From positions 7,156,802 through 7,220,801 of the forward strand of contig NC_058512.1 in NCBI RefSeq assembly GCF_020382885.2: a stretch of 64,000 bases of DNA, given 5' to 3'. Origin of the DNA: Scatophagus argus (Eukaryota > Chordata > Actinopteri > Scatophagidae). Below the pieces are notes generated by a model. That model ran no database searches. It had not been told where the DNA came from and saw nothing but the letters and a program-made list of their open reading frames with translations. Positions within the stretch are counted from its first letter, which is position 1; every line of letters starts with the position of its first letter. The translations under genes and the position numbers were made by a program. Below are positions 35,205 through 44,068 of the stretch, piece after piece.

Positions 35205-38200
35205 GGCGACGGACAGAAAGGGGAAAAAAAGGGGGAGACAGGGATGAGGAGGAGGAGGAAGAGGGAGAGATGGTAGAAATTCAAAGATGGCTGGAATAGA
35301 GGGATACAGGGGGAGAGGAAGTAAGAGGGAGGGAGTGCAGAGAGAGGGAGGGAGAGAGAGAGAGAGAGAGAGAAATGTGAAGTGGTGGGTGAAAGTATGA
35401 CAGAAGGAGGTGTGAGCCAGGCGTGTGGACAGAACGAGAGGGAAAGAGAGCTCAGAGAGACATGAGAGAAAGAGAGAGAGAGTGGGATAGATAGAGGACA
35501 AAGAAGAAGTGCTGCTGGTAAGATGTTTCATTTATAGTTTGCAGCTTGAATAACAACATGGTGCAGAGGACACAGGAGGTCATTCGCTTTCTTTTCCTTT
35601 AGATTGTTTTTGACACTTGCAGTTGCATTTGCAGTTTGCATGTTTTTACTGCATATGTGTGTGTGTATTTTTATTCTGTCTCTCAGTGAGTTGATGTAAG
35701 TGGAGGAGTTTTTTTTTTTAACGATAAACAGTCAAAAGTTCTGTTTTGTCTGAAGCAAAAGTTGCCGTAGGAAAAATAAATTATCCCTAGAATAGAGTGA
35801 AATCAGGTGTCTTGCTGACGCTGACCTACTTCACATCTTGCCGCAGGGCAAAGTGATTTTAACTCCATCCGTTAGTTGGCATTAAAGAAGTTGCATCTTA
35901 CATCTTGGTACATTGGAATACTTTAATTGTGAATGTTTATTTGGCTAGTTTGTTAAAGTATGGGACAGAATTACGGTCAAAAAGCTTTTTTTTTCCTCTT
36001 TTTAAATGAGGACACTATCAGACTGTTTCCAACTCCCATTAATCTGCTTCGAGACATGTTGTTAATATTGTTTTGTCGTGTCGTGTTAAACATTAAACTG
36101 AGCTAAAAGGCTGATCAGCATGCCACCATGATATTTAGCTTAGAAGTGAGCTGTATAGTGTATTATAATGTTGAATTTTCTTTGAGTCATTTTCACAGAA
36201 TCTTGTGTCTGTTTTAAATAGTCTAATATAACAACTCTCAAACTGATGAAGTGAGAACGCTTAAACAATCGGACTTTAGTAACTCAAAAGGTACACAGTG
36301 TGATAAACAAAACTGTTTCAAAACTTTAAGGAAAAGGGTGATCAGGATTCGAGGGAGTTCCAGTTTGTACTCTGCAGAGTCATTCAGATATGTGAGGAAA
36401 CCCGCTTCTTGCCTGTGAGTTTGTAGGACGTGTTGGAGGAAGTACAACTGAAATGTATTATTTTGTTCAAAAATATAACTGAAAGCCTTTTTTCTGGTAG
36501 TTCAATTACTTTGTTTTGTACATTTCTCAATGAGCCAGCAGCAATTTTTATTTTGGCTTCACATCACTGTATACAACTCATTTTATTGCTGCTGTCCACT
36601 AGATGAGTTCTCAATCGGTATCATAATATGGCAGTCTGATTGCCAGGATATTTCAGTAGCGCTGGTCAAACATCTGCTCTGCTGGCTCAGTGTTATTTGT
36701 TTAGCAAACATTTCTCATGCATTTATTATCAGCCTGAGCTAACTTAAGCACATTAGCTCGACTGTGTCTCTGGGAGAGAGAACCTATTGGTGTTATCTCA
36801 AAACAAACAGCACTGTCCCTGTCAGTCAGAACATTCAGTCAGTCAGTGATTGAATCATTGATCAGCTGATCATTGATTGGTGCTATATGCTCACATCCAG
36901 CACTGCGAGCTTGACATGAGATCAAGGACGTTTAACATACACATTGTTATTCACACAGCTATTTACACTGTTCAAGTTATGTATTTTTACCTGCTTTTAA
37001 ATGGTTCATCTGTGTGGGCCATTTTACTTAAATACAAATGGGTTGTTTTACATTCAATGATACTGTACCACCTTCAGTATCTGGGCCAAGGTAGTCTCTG
37101 CAGGAAAGACATCCCTTGTGGGTTAATCCTATTATTTTACTCATCCACAAGCTGGCCATCTTGAAAATCCTCACACTCATCCAACTCATACTGACACTGA
37201 GTTTAATTAATTTATCTGCACTGCATCTTTCTTGGATTGAGAAACAGTTCAAAAACACAGTTTTGAAACACCTCAGTTGTGTTGGGCCTGTGTCACCTCT
37301 TAGCTTTTTGAGAAAAAGCAGTGAAATAAAAGCATCAATGAGGAAAAAGTATCACAATATATGTATCCATATTATTAGCTGAGAATATGTGATCACCTAT
37401 TGGTATTTTTCTTTCAGAAGCTGGGCCGTGATCCCTCCGATGAAGACTGTTTCTTTGACCTCCTCAGTAAGTTCCAAAGCAGCCGCATGGATGACCAGCG
37501 CTGCCATCTCGATGAACCACAGAACGGAGACAATGGAGAAGGTGCTGCGAACTCCATGCCATCCCTGAACGAGATGATCGGTCAGTTGAGAACAGTATTT
37601 ACATGCCTGTTTAGTTTGTTTGTTGTTGTTTGTTGGCTATTTTCTAGAGACCCGAAACCTCAGTGGGCTTTGTCTCTTCTCCCAGATCCTGCAATTACCA
37701 CTTCCCCCCAGACTGAGGAACTGTTTGACTTAATTGCTAGCTCTCAGAGCCGCCGCCTTGATGACCAGCGTGTTAACGTTGGTAACCTTCCAGGCTTGAG
37801 GATCACCCATAACAATCTGGGACACCTGGTGGGTGAGGGAGATCATCAGGAACCCAGCGATGACTTCTTCAACATGCTTATCAAATGCCAGGCAAGGCCA
37901 CAATTCTCATTTGACAGGAACTCAAAGGCTTCACCCTTTTTGATTCCGAATTATTAGTCTCACAGAGTTTGTAGATTGTTGTATAAGGAGCAGACCATAT
38001 GTAAAGCATGGATTCAGTGATGTCGTCCCACATTGGGCTTTGCGCTCTAAATTTATGAATCTGTCTGACTGCAGTCCTCCAGAATTGATGATCAGCGGTG
38101 CTCTCCGCCAGAAGCAGGCCAGCATGCCCCCACAGTGCCTGATGAAGACTTCTTCAGTCTAATCCAGAGGGTGCAGGCCAAGCGGATGGATGAGCAGCGT

Positions 38201-38275
38201 GTCCAGCTGCCCACAGAAGACCAGGACAGCCCGCAGTCCCCTGATCCAGAGCCACCTGGTGGTTTTTCCAGCTAG
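17803..38275 (+). CDS. gpsm1: G-protein signalling modulator 1 (AGS3), complete, 14 coding exons
   Basis: Coding exons: 17803-17864, 25487-25708, 26761-26896, 27258-27400, 29015-29138, 30193-30308, 30502-30657, 30743-30851, 30967-31081, 32533-32603, 32717-32887, 37418-37580, 37686-37891, 38075-38275. Every junction keeps frame; total 1995 nt, 664 residues (human GPSM1 is about 675). Residues about 22-360 are TPR repeats with their typical GNLGN, SNLGN, YSLGN and WSLGN turns. A variable linker (about 375-475) follows. Four GoLoco motifs end in (D/E)QR at 485-503, 540-558, 588-606 and 622-640. In the family, GoLoco motifs bind GDP-loaded G-alpha-i/o and block nucleotide release, while the TPRs bind partners such as Inscuteable, NuMA/Frmpd or LKB1 at the cell cortex, governing spindle orientation and receptor signalling. 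Exon 4 (PGDLPPDVRDTL) and GoLoco 1 favour GPSM1 over the paralogue GPSM2/LGN. Which teleost duplicate (a or b) cannot be told. Confidence 0.97.
19079..19100. repeat. (AC)n microsatellite
   Basis: Eleven AC units in gpsm1 intron 1; a GT run follows at 19240-19254 on the same strand. Confidence 0.9.
20278..20660. mobile_element. Degenerate non-autonomous DNA transposon
   Basis: The left end (ATTCCAAAGACGTTGGGACG, then AACAGAATGCAATGATTTGC) matches my recollection of the end sequence of a very abundant teleost Tc1/mariner-type element family. The interior (ACTCAGCCTTTTCGAGGATG, GCGTTACACAACTTTCCCC, TTTTGTTGCCCCTG) matches the same family's non-coding short form. No transposase is encoded. The right terminal repeat is eroded, so the right boundary is approximate. 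Confidence 0.6.
23235..23297. repeat. (CT)n microsatellite
   Basis: Unbroken run of about 31 CT units, the longest perfect microsatellite in the window; polymorphism is likely. Confidence 0.97.
23924..24072 (+). CDS. gpsm1: Possible alternative first coding exon of gpsm1
   Basis: An open segment from ATG at 23924 ends at CACAG|GTACAA in phase 2, exactly the phase needed to splice to gpsm1 exon 2 (25487). The result would replace the 21-residue start with MGSEPCPLTGAERAMCRLVH and about 30 more residues before MEASC. Codon choice looks coding-like. There is no CpG-rich promoter nearby and the peptide matches nothing I know. Phase agreement alone has a one-in-three chance, so this is tentative. 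Confidence 0.22.
25487..25708 (+). CDS. gpsm1: gpsm1 exon 2 (residues 21-95, TPR 1 region)
   Basis: Acceptor ATGTTTAG, donor GTGAGC. Begins with the last base of Arg21, then MEASCLELALEGERL, a stretch nearly identical in GPSM1 and GPSM2; contains the first TPRs (SQLGNAYFYLKEY). Confidence 0.97.
26761..26896 (+). CDS. gpsm1: gpsm1 exon 3 (residues 95-140, TPR)
   Basis: Acceptor CTTTCTCAG, donor GTAACA. Encodes TIGDRIGEGKASGNLGNTL and the CCQRHLDISQEQGDK helix; ends in phase 0. Confidence 0.97.
27258..27400 (+). CDS. gpsm1: gpsm1 exon 4 (residues 141-188, TPR with insert)
   Basis: Acceptor GGCTATAG, donor GTATGT. Encodes a TPR followed by an insert, QLWGCTQEPGDLPPDVRD, characteristic of GPSM1/2; the insert is a little shorter than in human GPSM1. 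Confidence 0.96.
29015..29138 (+). CDS. gpsm1: gpsm1 exon 5 (residues 188-229, TPR)
   Basis: Acceptor GTCTGTAG, donor GTGAGA. Encodes LVKELGDRAAQGRAYGNLGN and the following helix; ends in phase 0. Confidence 0.97.
30193..30308 (+). CDS. gpsm1: gpsm1 exon 6 (residues 230-268, TPR)
   Basis: Acceptor TTGTTCACAG, donor GTGAGG. Encodes RLSIAKEFGDKAAERRAYSN and the rest of one TPR. Confidence 0.97.
30502..30657 (+). CDS. gpsm1: gpsm1 exon 7 (residues 268-320, TPR)
   Basis: Acceptor TTTTCTGTAG, donor GTAGAC. Encodes KTLQLSRQLRDQ, CYSLGNTYTLLQ and HLYIAQELTDR. Confidence 0.97.
30743..30851 (+). CDS. gpsm1: gpsm1 exon 8 (residues 320-356, TPR)
   Basis: Acceptor TCCTGTTAG, donor GTGAGA. The intron before it is only 85 bp. 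Encodes VGEGRACWSLGNAYVSLGD and the next helix; phase 0 end. Confidence 0.97.
30967..31081 (+). CDS. gpsm1: gpsm1 exon 9 (residues 357-395, last TPR helix and linker start)
   Basis: Acceptor CTTCCTCAG, donor GTGACA. Encodes IGDRNGELTARMNVEQLMEA, then acidic/serine linker sequence ending EFEMQ and a split Gly codon. Confidence 0.95.
31130..31255. mobile_element. Fragment of a short teleost interspersed repeat (copy 1)
   Basis: Text such as GAGCTTCAGAGGGGCTAGTAGG and AGTCTTTATGCTAAGCTA resembles a very common teleost SINE/MITE-like repeat. The second string recurs at 33001-33018 in the same orientation. Lies in gpsm1 intron 9. Confidence 0.6.
32533..32603 (+). CDS. gpsm1: gpsm1 exon 10 (residues 395-418, linker)
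   Basis: Acceptor TTCTGTAG, donor GTGATT. Encodes ARPKFTKRNSMDSVELWKY plus SSDK; the ARPK start and a following helix match the mammalian linker. Confidence 0.93.
32717..32887 (+). CDS. gpsm1: gpsm1 exon 11 (residues 419-475, linker)
   Basis: Acceptor TTTACTGCAG, donor GTGAGT. Encodes a Ser/Lys-rich linker with DERPWLDSPVDTDDITVQV, comparable to the mammalian SPLDSADVRV region. Low general conservation, but both ends are in phase 0 with their neighbours. Confidence 0.9.
32960..33050. mobile_element. Fragment of the same teleost interspersed repeat (copy 2)
   Basis: Contains GGTTAGCTGTTTCC followed by AGTCTTTATGCTAAGCTA (33001-33018), shared with the copy 1.8 kb upstream. Lies at the start of gpsm1 intron 11. 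Boundaries are approximate. Confidence 0.6.
34588..34618. repeat. (CA)n microsatellite
   Basis: Slightly imperfect CA run in gpsm1 intron 11. Confidence 0.85.
35159..35515. repeat. Purine-rich low-complexity tract with (GA)n and G13
   Basis: A (GA)n run at 35165-35193 passes into 13 G residues (35194-35206), then about 300 bp of GA/GGA-rich DNA with further GA runs at about 35353-35372. Strong strand asymmetry; capable in principle of triplex or G-quadruplex structure. Confidence 0.9.
37418..37580 (+). CDS. gpsm1: gpsm1 exon 12 (residues 476-530, GoLoco 1)
   Basis: Acceptor TTTCTTTCAG, donor GTCAGT. Encodes SDEDCFFDLLSKFQSSRMDD then QRC: a complete GoLoco motif with the D-Q-R end that contacts the nucleotide phosphates. 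Confidence 0.97.
37686..37891 (+). CDS. gpsm1: gpsm1 exon 13 (residues 530-598, GoLoco 2 and most of 3)
   Basis: Acceptor CTTCTCCCAG. GoLoco 2 is TEELFDLIASSQSRRLDDQR; GoLoco 3 starts SDDFFNMLIKCQ and is finished in exon 14. The donor is CAG|GCAAGG, a GC rather than GT donor with otherwise good consensus. Confidence 0.96.
38075..38275 (+). CDS. gpsm1: gpsm1 exon 14 (residues 599-664, end of GoLoco 3, GoLoco 4, stop)
   Basis: Acceptor TCTGACTGCAG. Encodes SSRIDDQRC, then the fourth GoLoco, DEDFFSLIQRVQAKRMDEQR, where D-E-Q-R replaces D-D-Q-R as also in mammals. Stop TAG at 38273-38275. Confidence 0.97.
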   Translation, partial: SSRIDDQRCSPPEAGQHAPTVPDEDFFSLIQRVQAKRMDEQRVQLPTEDQDSPQSPDPEPPGGFSS

Positions 38276-40070
38276 GACTCGGTGAAGAATTCTGCACAAC
38301 TTCATGTCTAAGAGAGTAAAAGCGTAGGGATTGAAAAAAGCATGAGCCAACATGTAAAGACAGCACTGAAGGGTGAACTAACAAGATTTTTAATAACAAG
38401 ACAAAGTCCATGTGCAATAGGTGGTGCCCTGTCCAATGTTGCTGGATGTATTATGTTCTAAATGTGTGTAACTATAACAGGAAAACAAGCAGAACTGAGG
38501 CTCAGTAGTGAGGGGGAAGAAACAAATGACTTTGGGGTAAAAAGATATAACAAATTTGAAATATGTACTCAATCTAATGCCTTAATCAGCATTTTTTTCA
38601 GACTCACGATTGTATTTACTGGTGTCAGATGTGTTTTGTGGAAGCACATGATGGCCATACAGTATAATATGAATGATTAGCGTGAGTTGTGAAAATCACA
38701 AAGATTTAATGATAGAAACAGAGTTGATGAAAATTGCAGAAAATTGACAGTTTTGCACTGAAACCCGAACAGTTTTTATAAAGACGTGACTGATAATGTG
38801 TATACCAACTGTCTTCAGGTCAGTTCCGATCAGAGCTGTTGCTGTCGTTGCGTTTTTGTGGTTCTCACTTCTCATAGAAAACTGGTGTTATGTGTCGTGC
38901 AGTAACAGTATTAGGGATGTCCATCCAGTGTTAAACAAACTGCTCTGGTTCGTTCAGGCTTTCCACTGATTGAGAGCCCAACTTCATCTTTTTTTCTTTT
39001 TTTTCTGACTTTATTTAAACTGACAGGCTGATTGGATTACAATTTCCCACATACATGTTATTTACATGTACCGGTATTTAGAAAAAGACATCTGTTCACA
39101 CAGTATGCCGTAACAGGGGTTACGAGGCAAATGATGACGTAGCTGCTTATTTTCTAGATTGAAGAATAAAGTTGTGTAATAATTAAAGCTCCAGTAAATG
39201 TTTCTGCTTAGCTTTTAAAGTAACGCTATGTGCTGCCCATAATGATCTCAACTTCAGATAACAGACTCCTGCTCACTGCCATTATTATTATTTCTTAACA
39301 TAGAAACAGAAACCCAGTGAGTAAGATGGATGTGTCAAATTTTGAGGAATTTAAGACCTTGGACAACATTGGCGTACTAATTCCAAGCTGTGCTGCTTGT
39401 GTGCTGCCCCCATGTGGTCAAAACCTTGTATTACCTCTGTGAAACACAGAGTGCTTTCTGTTCCCTGCACTTAAATATTCGCAGGACAACATTGTAATAC
39501 TGTGCAAGTATGACCAAACTGAGAACTTTTCTCTGGTTTCATCAGCAGTTTTGCAAACATGTACCATAAATGTGGAGATTTTACTGAATTATTATATATC
39601 TGGTAACATTTCATTTCATCATCAAAATCAAGCGAACCCCATTGTACATTTCTATCCATATGTTCCTATGAACGTTCTAAGTTTTGCTGTACAGAGTGTC
39701 TATGATGGTACTTCAAAAAAACATGTTTGACCTTACCTGTGTGCTTTTTATTCAGAAGTTAGTGCATACCTCATTTTTGTACCTCAAAGCTTATGAACCT
39801 TAGAGATATTCTGAACCAGGATGGATGGATCACATACTAAGTTTCATAGTGGTTCTGCTTGATTCATCTGTCTTTGATAAACAAAGCATTGGGAGATAAA
39901 ACAATTTTTTTTCTGTTTTTTGTGAATTAACATTTTTAGAAAGTACCTGGTACGCTTCTATTTGTCTGCCATAATTTGTACATAAAAATATATTTTGTAT
40001 TTATGTTCCTTTTGAGGACATGAATATGTCCCCTCATGCTTTTAATAAAATGTTTCAGATGTTTCTCTGG
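38276..40070 (+). other. gpsm1: gpsm1 3' untranslated region
   Basis: Two AATAAA signals are in the right strand: 39165-39170 (then a GT-rich stretch) and 40044-40049 (then TGTTTCAGATGTTTCTCTGG and more G/T-rich text). Use of the second gives about 1.8 kb of 3' UTR. The end at about 40070 is inferred. Confidence 0.6.
40044..40049 (+). terminator. gpsm1: Poly(A) signal AATAAA, probable distal gpsm1 end
   Basis: Canonical hexamer followed within 30 bases by G/T-rich downstream sequence. A second hexamer at 39165-39170 could give a shorter transcript. Confidence 0.6.
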
Positions 40071-40439
40071 GCTCTGGCTTTTGTTGTTTAAAAATATGAA
40101 TAGGAAAAGCTTTTGTAATGCTAGCACACATCCATTTGTATTTTTAAGCAAGATTGCATGAGTAACACTGATCTCTATAACACAGAAATATCACACTCAG
40201 TTCCCTGGAAATAAGTTGGAGACCTTCTTAGAACAGCACAATCAGTGGATTAGTTTTCCCAAGCTCTAATCTTGGGTGGAACAAAGCACAAAGGGCTGAC
40301 CAAACCTGTTATCAGCCTTCAGTTTGGTTTGCATAACCAAGATTCAGAAGGAATGCAAACAATTTTTTAAAACACAAAATTTAAAGTAAGGCTCCAACAA
40401 CGGTCATCTGAACTAACCAAATTTTAAACTGCATTCTGT

Positions 40440-40592
40440 CATAGCCCTCCCCTCCAGTCCCCCTGCCTCTAATTTCACCCCTGCCTCCTCCTGTCCATCC
40501 TTTCGCTCCCTCCCTCATTCTCCTTGTCCGCTCTCCCTCCCTTTTACCCAGAATGCAACACGAGCTGAGCAGGCTCAGCTGAGCTATAAAAA
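40440..40592 (+). promoter_or_regulatory. ak1: ak1 promoter with TATA box, E-box and inverted repeat
   Basis: TATAAAAA at 40585-40592 is preceded by an E-box CAGCTG (40576-40581), the type bound by myogenic bHLH factors, and by a perfect inverted repeat AGCTGAGC-AG-GCTCAGCT (40563-40580) that overlaps it. Upstream, 40440-40552 is strongly pyrimidine-rich. AK1 is the muscle-enriched adenylate kinase isoform, which fits a TATA and E-box promoter; binding itself is inferred. Confidence 0.7.
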
Positions 40593-40614
40593 GGCATAGC
40601 AAGGGGGAGGGAGG

Positions 40615-40719
40615 GCTGCCGTACAGCAGGAACTGTGCAGACACCCCCACACACACACACGGGGATCCAGGGACGGCAGCCCCTTGCACTGGGATCTAGA
40701 GCCACAGCGCGAAAGAGAG
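40615..40719 (+). other. ak1: ak1 non-coding exon 1
   Basis: The start is inferred as about 25-30 bases after the TATA box. The end is set by a donor GAGAG|GTCAGT. It has no ATG and contains a short CA run. It would splice to the exon at 44069 that carries the start codon. Confidence 0.55.
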
Positions 40720-41247
40720 GTCAGTACAGAGGACAAAGGCTCCACAGAGGAAGAGCAGCAAAGATATGACAGGGAGTGGGTCTAACTTTATCAGAGCGAC
40801 TGACAAATGGAGAGATGTCAAGGAGGAAGAGTGTGTGCAGCCACAGTGGGCAGGGCTATTTGATGGGATGGAGTGTGAATAACAGAGACTGTAATGGTGA
40901 ACTGTCACTTTGGCTAGTCACACAGTTTAAAATGGTTGACACTGTCAGAAGATCAGGCATTTCTGCATCGTGCAAAGGCATGTCGCTCCCATGTGTCATT
41001 CACACATGGATGTCATACTTGTTTGCTAAAATGTAAATGGCACTTGCTCTGACATTTCACCGCAGGTGCTTTGCTTTCGCTTTGAAAACATGTTGACATT
41101 ATGCTCCACCTACAGCCATTAAAGACCATTTTTGTACAAGCTGCTCTAGCCTTTCAGTTCCACTGCCATGCTTGTAGTGCCAGTAATGGTCATTAATATC
41201 TGATTAGGGGCTGAGTGCTATTGATTCCTCTGAGTAGATGCTGCATA

Positions 41248-41364
41248 TTAAAGTAAGCCAAAGCTTGAAATTTGGAACACAAACACCTCCACAACAGCCA
41301 CAGCTAACACCAAAATGATCTGGCTCCATCCTTTCACAATCATCATGGAATATCTCTCACTGCA
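41248..41364 (-). CDS. Possible antisense exon B (membrane-anchor-like, terminal)
   Basis: On the minus strand, after GACGTCAG, 38 open codons end in TAA (41250-41248). The phase fits exon A (phase 0). It encodes CSERYSMMIVKGW followed by the hydrophobic run SQIILVLAVAVVEVFVF and a short tail, as in a C-terminal transmembrane anchor. The acceptor's pyrimidine tract is poor and no AATAAA follows nearby, so this is weaker than exon A. Confidence 0.2.
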   Translation of the reverse strand, partial: CSERYSMMIVKGWSQIILVLAVAVVEVFVFQISSFGLL

Positions 41365-41987
41365 CTGACGTCAAAGGGTGCCCTGTTCTATCTTAAAGGG
41401 ACGGTACACTCAATTAATTTGCAGCCTGCCTTAGTAACCAGTGGTTCACAGAAAGAATGTACTAATAGACCATGTACTCAGTGCCTTGTTTGCACTCCTG
41501 TTGCTTTCAGGAGCAGTCGGTGAAAGCTTCATCCCCATGTGCTTTTTAAGAATGGTTGACACGCTATCCTTTAACAGCTGCAGACTGACTGAGTCTTTTT
41601 TTAGCAGGGCTGAATGTTAAAAAACAGGAATAAGACATGAGGGCAGGACAGGCGAGATGGACTCACATTGGGGTGGGGGTTGCAGTGAGTCCAGCCTCCC
41701 TATATTTCAATTCAAGGATAGAATTACAAAATCACATGTTCAAATGTGTCTCCATGTATCAGGTTCTCTAAAGTACACTCTGCATTAACAGCACACTCAG
41801 TCGCGTGGTGTTACATTATTTATGTCATACGAGAATCATGCATTTTAAAGGGGAAACAATATGGATCCAGTTTTGGTGCAACATTCACAGGGCTTTGTCC
41901 TCACATGATAAAGTCCAGTTCAAACATCTTGCTACATTTCCAGCACTGATACAGCCTCTGTTGGGAAATGTAATGGTACAATCATAC

Positions 41988-42236
41988 CTGCAGCAAAGCC
42001 ATGTAATGTTTCACTGCACTGTGCAATTTCCACACCGAGAGCGATGTAACGTTGTTTGCACCATATGAGAACCAGGACACGTTGGACATGCCAAAGAAGC
42101 AGGGGACCCAGACGATGGCACCATAATAGGCCAGAGAGGGATTCCCAAACAGGCTCGGTGCTGACTCAGATGCCAGCCTCCAAGTGACATTTACACAGAC
42201 CACAGGGTTAATGTCCAGTGGCATAAAACTGGATAC
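41988..42236 (-). CDS. Possible antisense exon A inside ak1 intron 1 (83 codons, unknown extracellular-type sequence)
   Basis: On the minus strand the sequence between acceptor CCTCTTCTCAG and donor CTGCAG|GTATGA is exactly 249 nt and fully open. It encodes a Trp/Cys-containing peptide with three N-glycosylation sequons (NVTW, NVSW, NNVT), including MPLDINPVVCVNVTWRLAS and VWVPCFFGMSNVSW. Codon use is vertebrate-like (CTG, GTG, ATC, TTC frequent). Together these suggest a real or recently real exon of a secreted or membrane protein, nested and opposite to ak1, or a stranded duplicated exon. I do not recognise the family. Confidence 0.4.
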
Positions 42237-42393
42237 CTGAGAAGAGGCGCCACTAGCACTGAATAGTATTGCATGTGAGAATCAGAGAACAAGCTGTAAG
42301 GCTGCTTTGGTTTATGCTCTGCTAAAGTATATCTTTATGGTGAACCAAGAGACACGTGTTAGCTCTAGAAAGCTAAAAAAAAATGTAACTTGT

Positions 42394-42449
42394 CATATAT
42401 ATCTATCTATATATATAGATATCTATATAGATATAGATATCTATATAGA
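42394..42449. repeat. AT/ATCT satellite with palindromic units
   Basis: Tandem TATATCTA/TATAGATA units that are self-complementary (for example TATAGATATCTATA), so a cruciform or hairpin could form. Confidence 0.85.
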
Positions 42450-44068
42450 CACATATCACCTTTCACCTTCCTTAAAGCTTATTTATCAATATGTTTGAAT
42501 AGGAGGCGTGTGCTGGTGTGCAAACAACCACACTGTCACAAGGTTGCACTCAGATCCTGTTAAATCTAGTCTAATGTTGGGTAGCATGTAGGGCTAAGAA
42601 AATATGTATGGAAGAGGACTACTCATCAAGACTTTTCAGTAAGTATTTAAGGAGAGACAAAATCAAATATATCAAAATAGACCTTTTGTTTGTCACTGTC
42701 AGTCTAAGTTCTCATGGGTTCATGCATGACTCTTCACTCCTTAACCTAAGAAACCAGTCCTTTGTCACAAATCTGGTTTGACAAAACTCAAATCAGCTAT
42801 TTCTCTATTTTTTGATTTCCATAAGGTGGCATTCTGACACTGACAAACATCAGTGGGACGCATTATTATCTAAGAACATGCAAAACAGGTGACAAAATTT
42901 CAGTCAGTGTATCACCAAATATACTATACTCTGTAGCTAAAACTATTTGGTTCTTTTAGCTTTGGCAGCACCTTTTGAGCCAAATCTTTAAAGTTATTTA
43001 AAGCCAGTTCTTTCAAACGTGTCCATTTTCAACCAAGACACATGACACAGGCAAGCAGCTACATGAACTGATCTATTTACACATGCCAGTCCCCTTGAAT
43101 TCCTTAACTTCTTTCGTCTTTCAGTCAGCTAAAAGAGAAGTGTAAACAGGAAACCATGTCTTCTTGTCTTCTGTAGACATGTTTGGTACTGTTAACACAG
43201 ATGCCGTAGACATTTCCCATCCAGATCAAATGTTGAGGAACTGTTGTGATCTTATTCTGAACTGGCAGCTTTAAATAACTCACACACGACTTTGACTGTC
43301 TGTTCTAATACAAGAACTGAATTGCTGTTGAAGAGCGCAACCAAACACTGTTAAAAAAATATAATACTAATGTTTTAACAGAGATGACACATGATGTAAA
43401 AGCTACTTAATGTTGTCATGCTACGTGTAAGTGAGTTTATATTGTAAGGTTTCTATTAATAAAAACATTTGAAAATCAATTTTTACAAATTTACATAAAT
43501 AAGGGTGTGCACCAATTACCCATCCTTAAGATATATGGAGAGATGCGCATGTGAACACACATTACTAGCAGCTACAGATGATTTAACGTGCTAAAAGTGG
43601 AAGTGAAAAACTTCACAGTGTGAGTTAAAATATCTACACATAGCAAGCTGCAGCCAAAGATGTGGTTTTCTTGGTAAAAGCAGAAGACTCACTTCACAAC
43701 ATTTACTGTATGTCATGTCATACACTTTAACAAAATGCTTTTGGAGAAATAACCGAATCACCTTGAATATGCTGCTTCAACAATAAAAATACTTTTTTGG
43801 GACTAGCTTTTGAAATTTAGAATATGAAACTATTTATTTGGAGAGTCCAAAGTTAATATTTGATAAACTTTAAAAATGAAAAACAAATGTCAAAGTTTAA
43901 TTTGGGTTTTCTGTCATTAAGCCCTTAAAGTGATCTCTTCTGAGATAACATTTATGATCCTCTTTTCACAGAATACAGAATGTCAGTTAACCACAACAGA
44001 ATGGCCTTTGTCAAAATATCTGCCATATTTAACTTATTTACTCTTCTGTGTCATTTTCTGTCTTTCAG

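Larger units (their letters stand above)
32888..37417 (+). other. gpsm1: gpsm1 intron 11 (4.5 kb) between TPR/linker and GoLoco exons
   Basis: Holds the copy-2 repeat, a CA run (34588-34618), a pyrimidine-rich stretch at 35070-35130 and a long purine-rich tract at 35159-35515. It separates the TPR-coding half from the GoLoco-coding half of the gene. Mammals make a short AGS3 form with only GoLoco motifs, so an internal promoter could lie here; no start site can be shown. Confidence 0.7.
40720..44068 (+). other. ak1: ak1 intron 1 (3.3 kb)
   Basis: Apart from possible antisense exons (41248-41364 and 41988-42236) and an AT/ATCT satellite (42394-42449), no recognisable feature. Confidence 0.7.

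Noticed and set aside
35058..35531. Minus-strand frame of 157 codons rich in Ser, Leu and Pro
   Set aside because: It is the translation of the purine-rich low-complexity tract; low-complexity DNA rarely shows stops in such frames.
37400..37957. Continuous 185-codon forward frame across gpsm1 exons 12 and 13
   Set aside because: It reads through intron 12 by chance and past the GC donor. Splicing gives the conserved protein, so it is not a separate gene.
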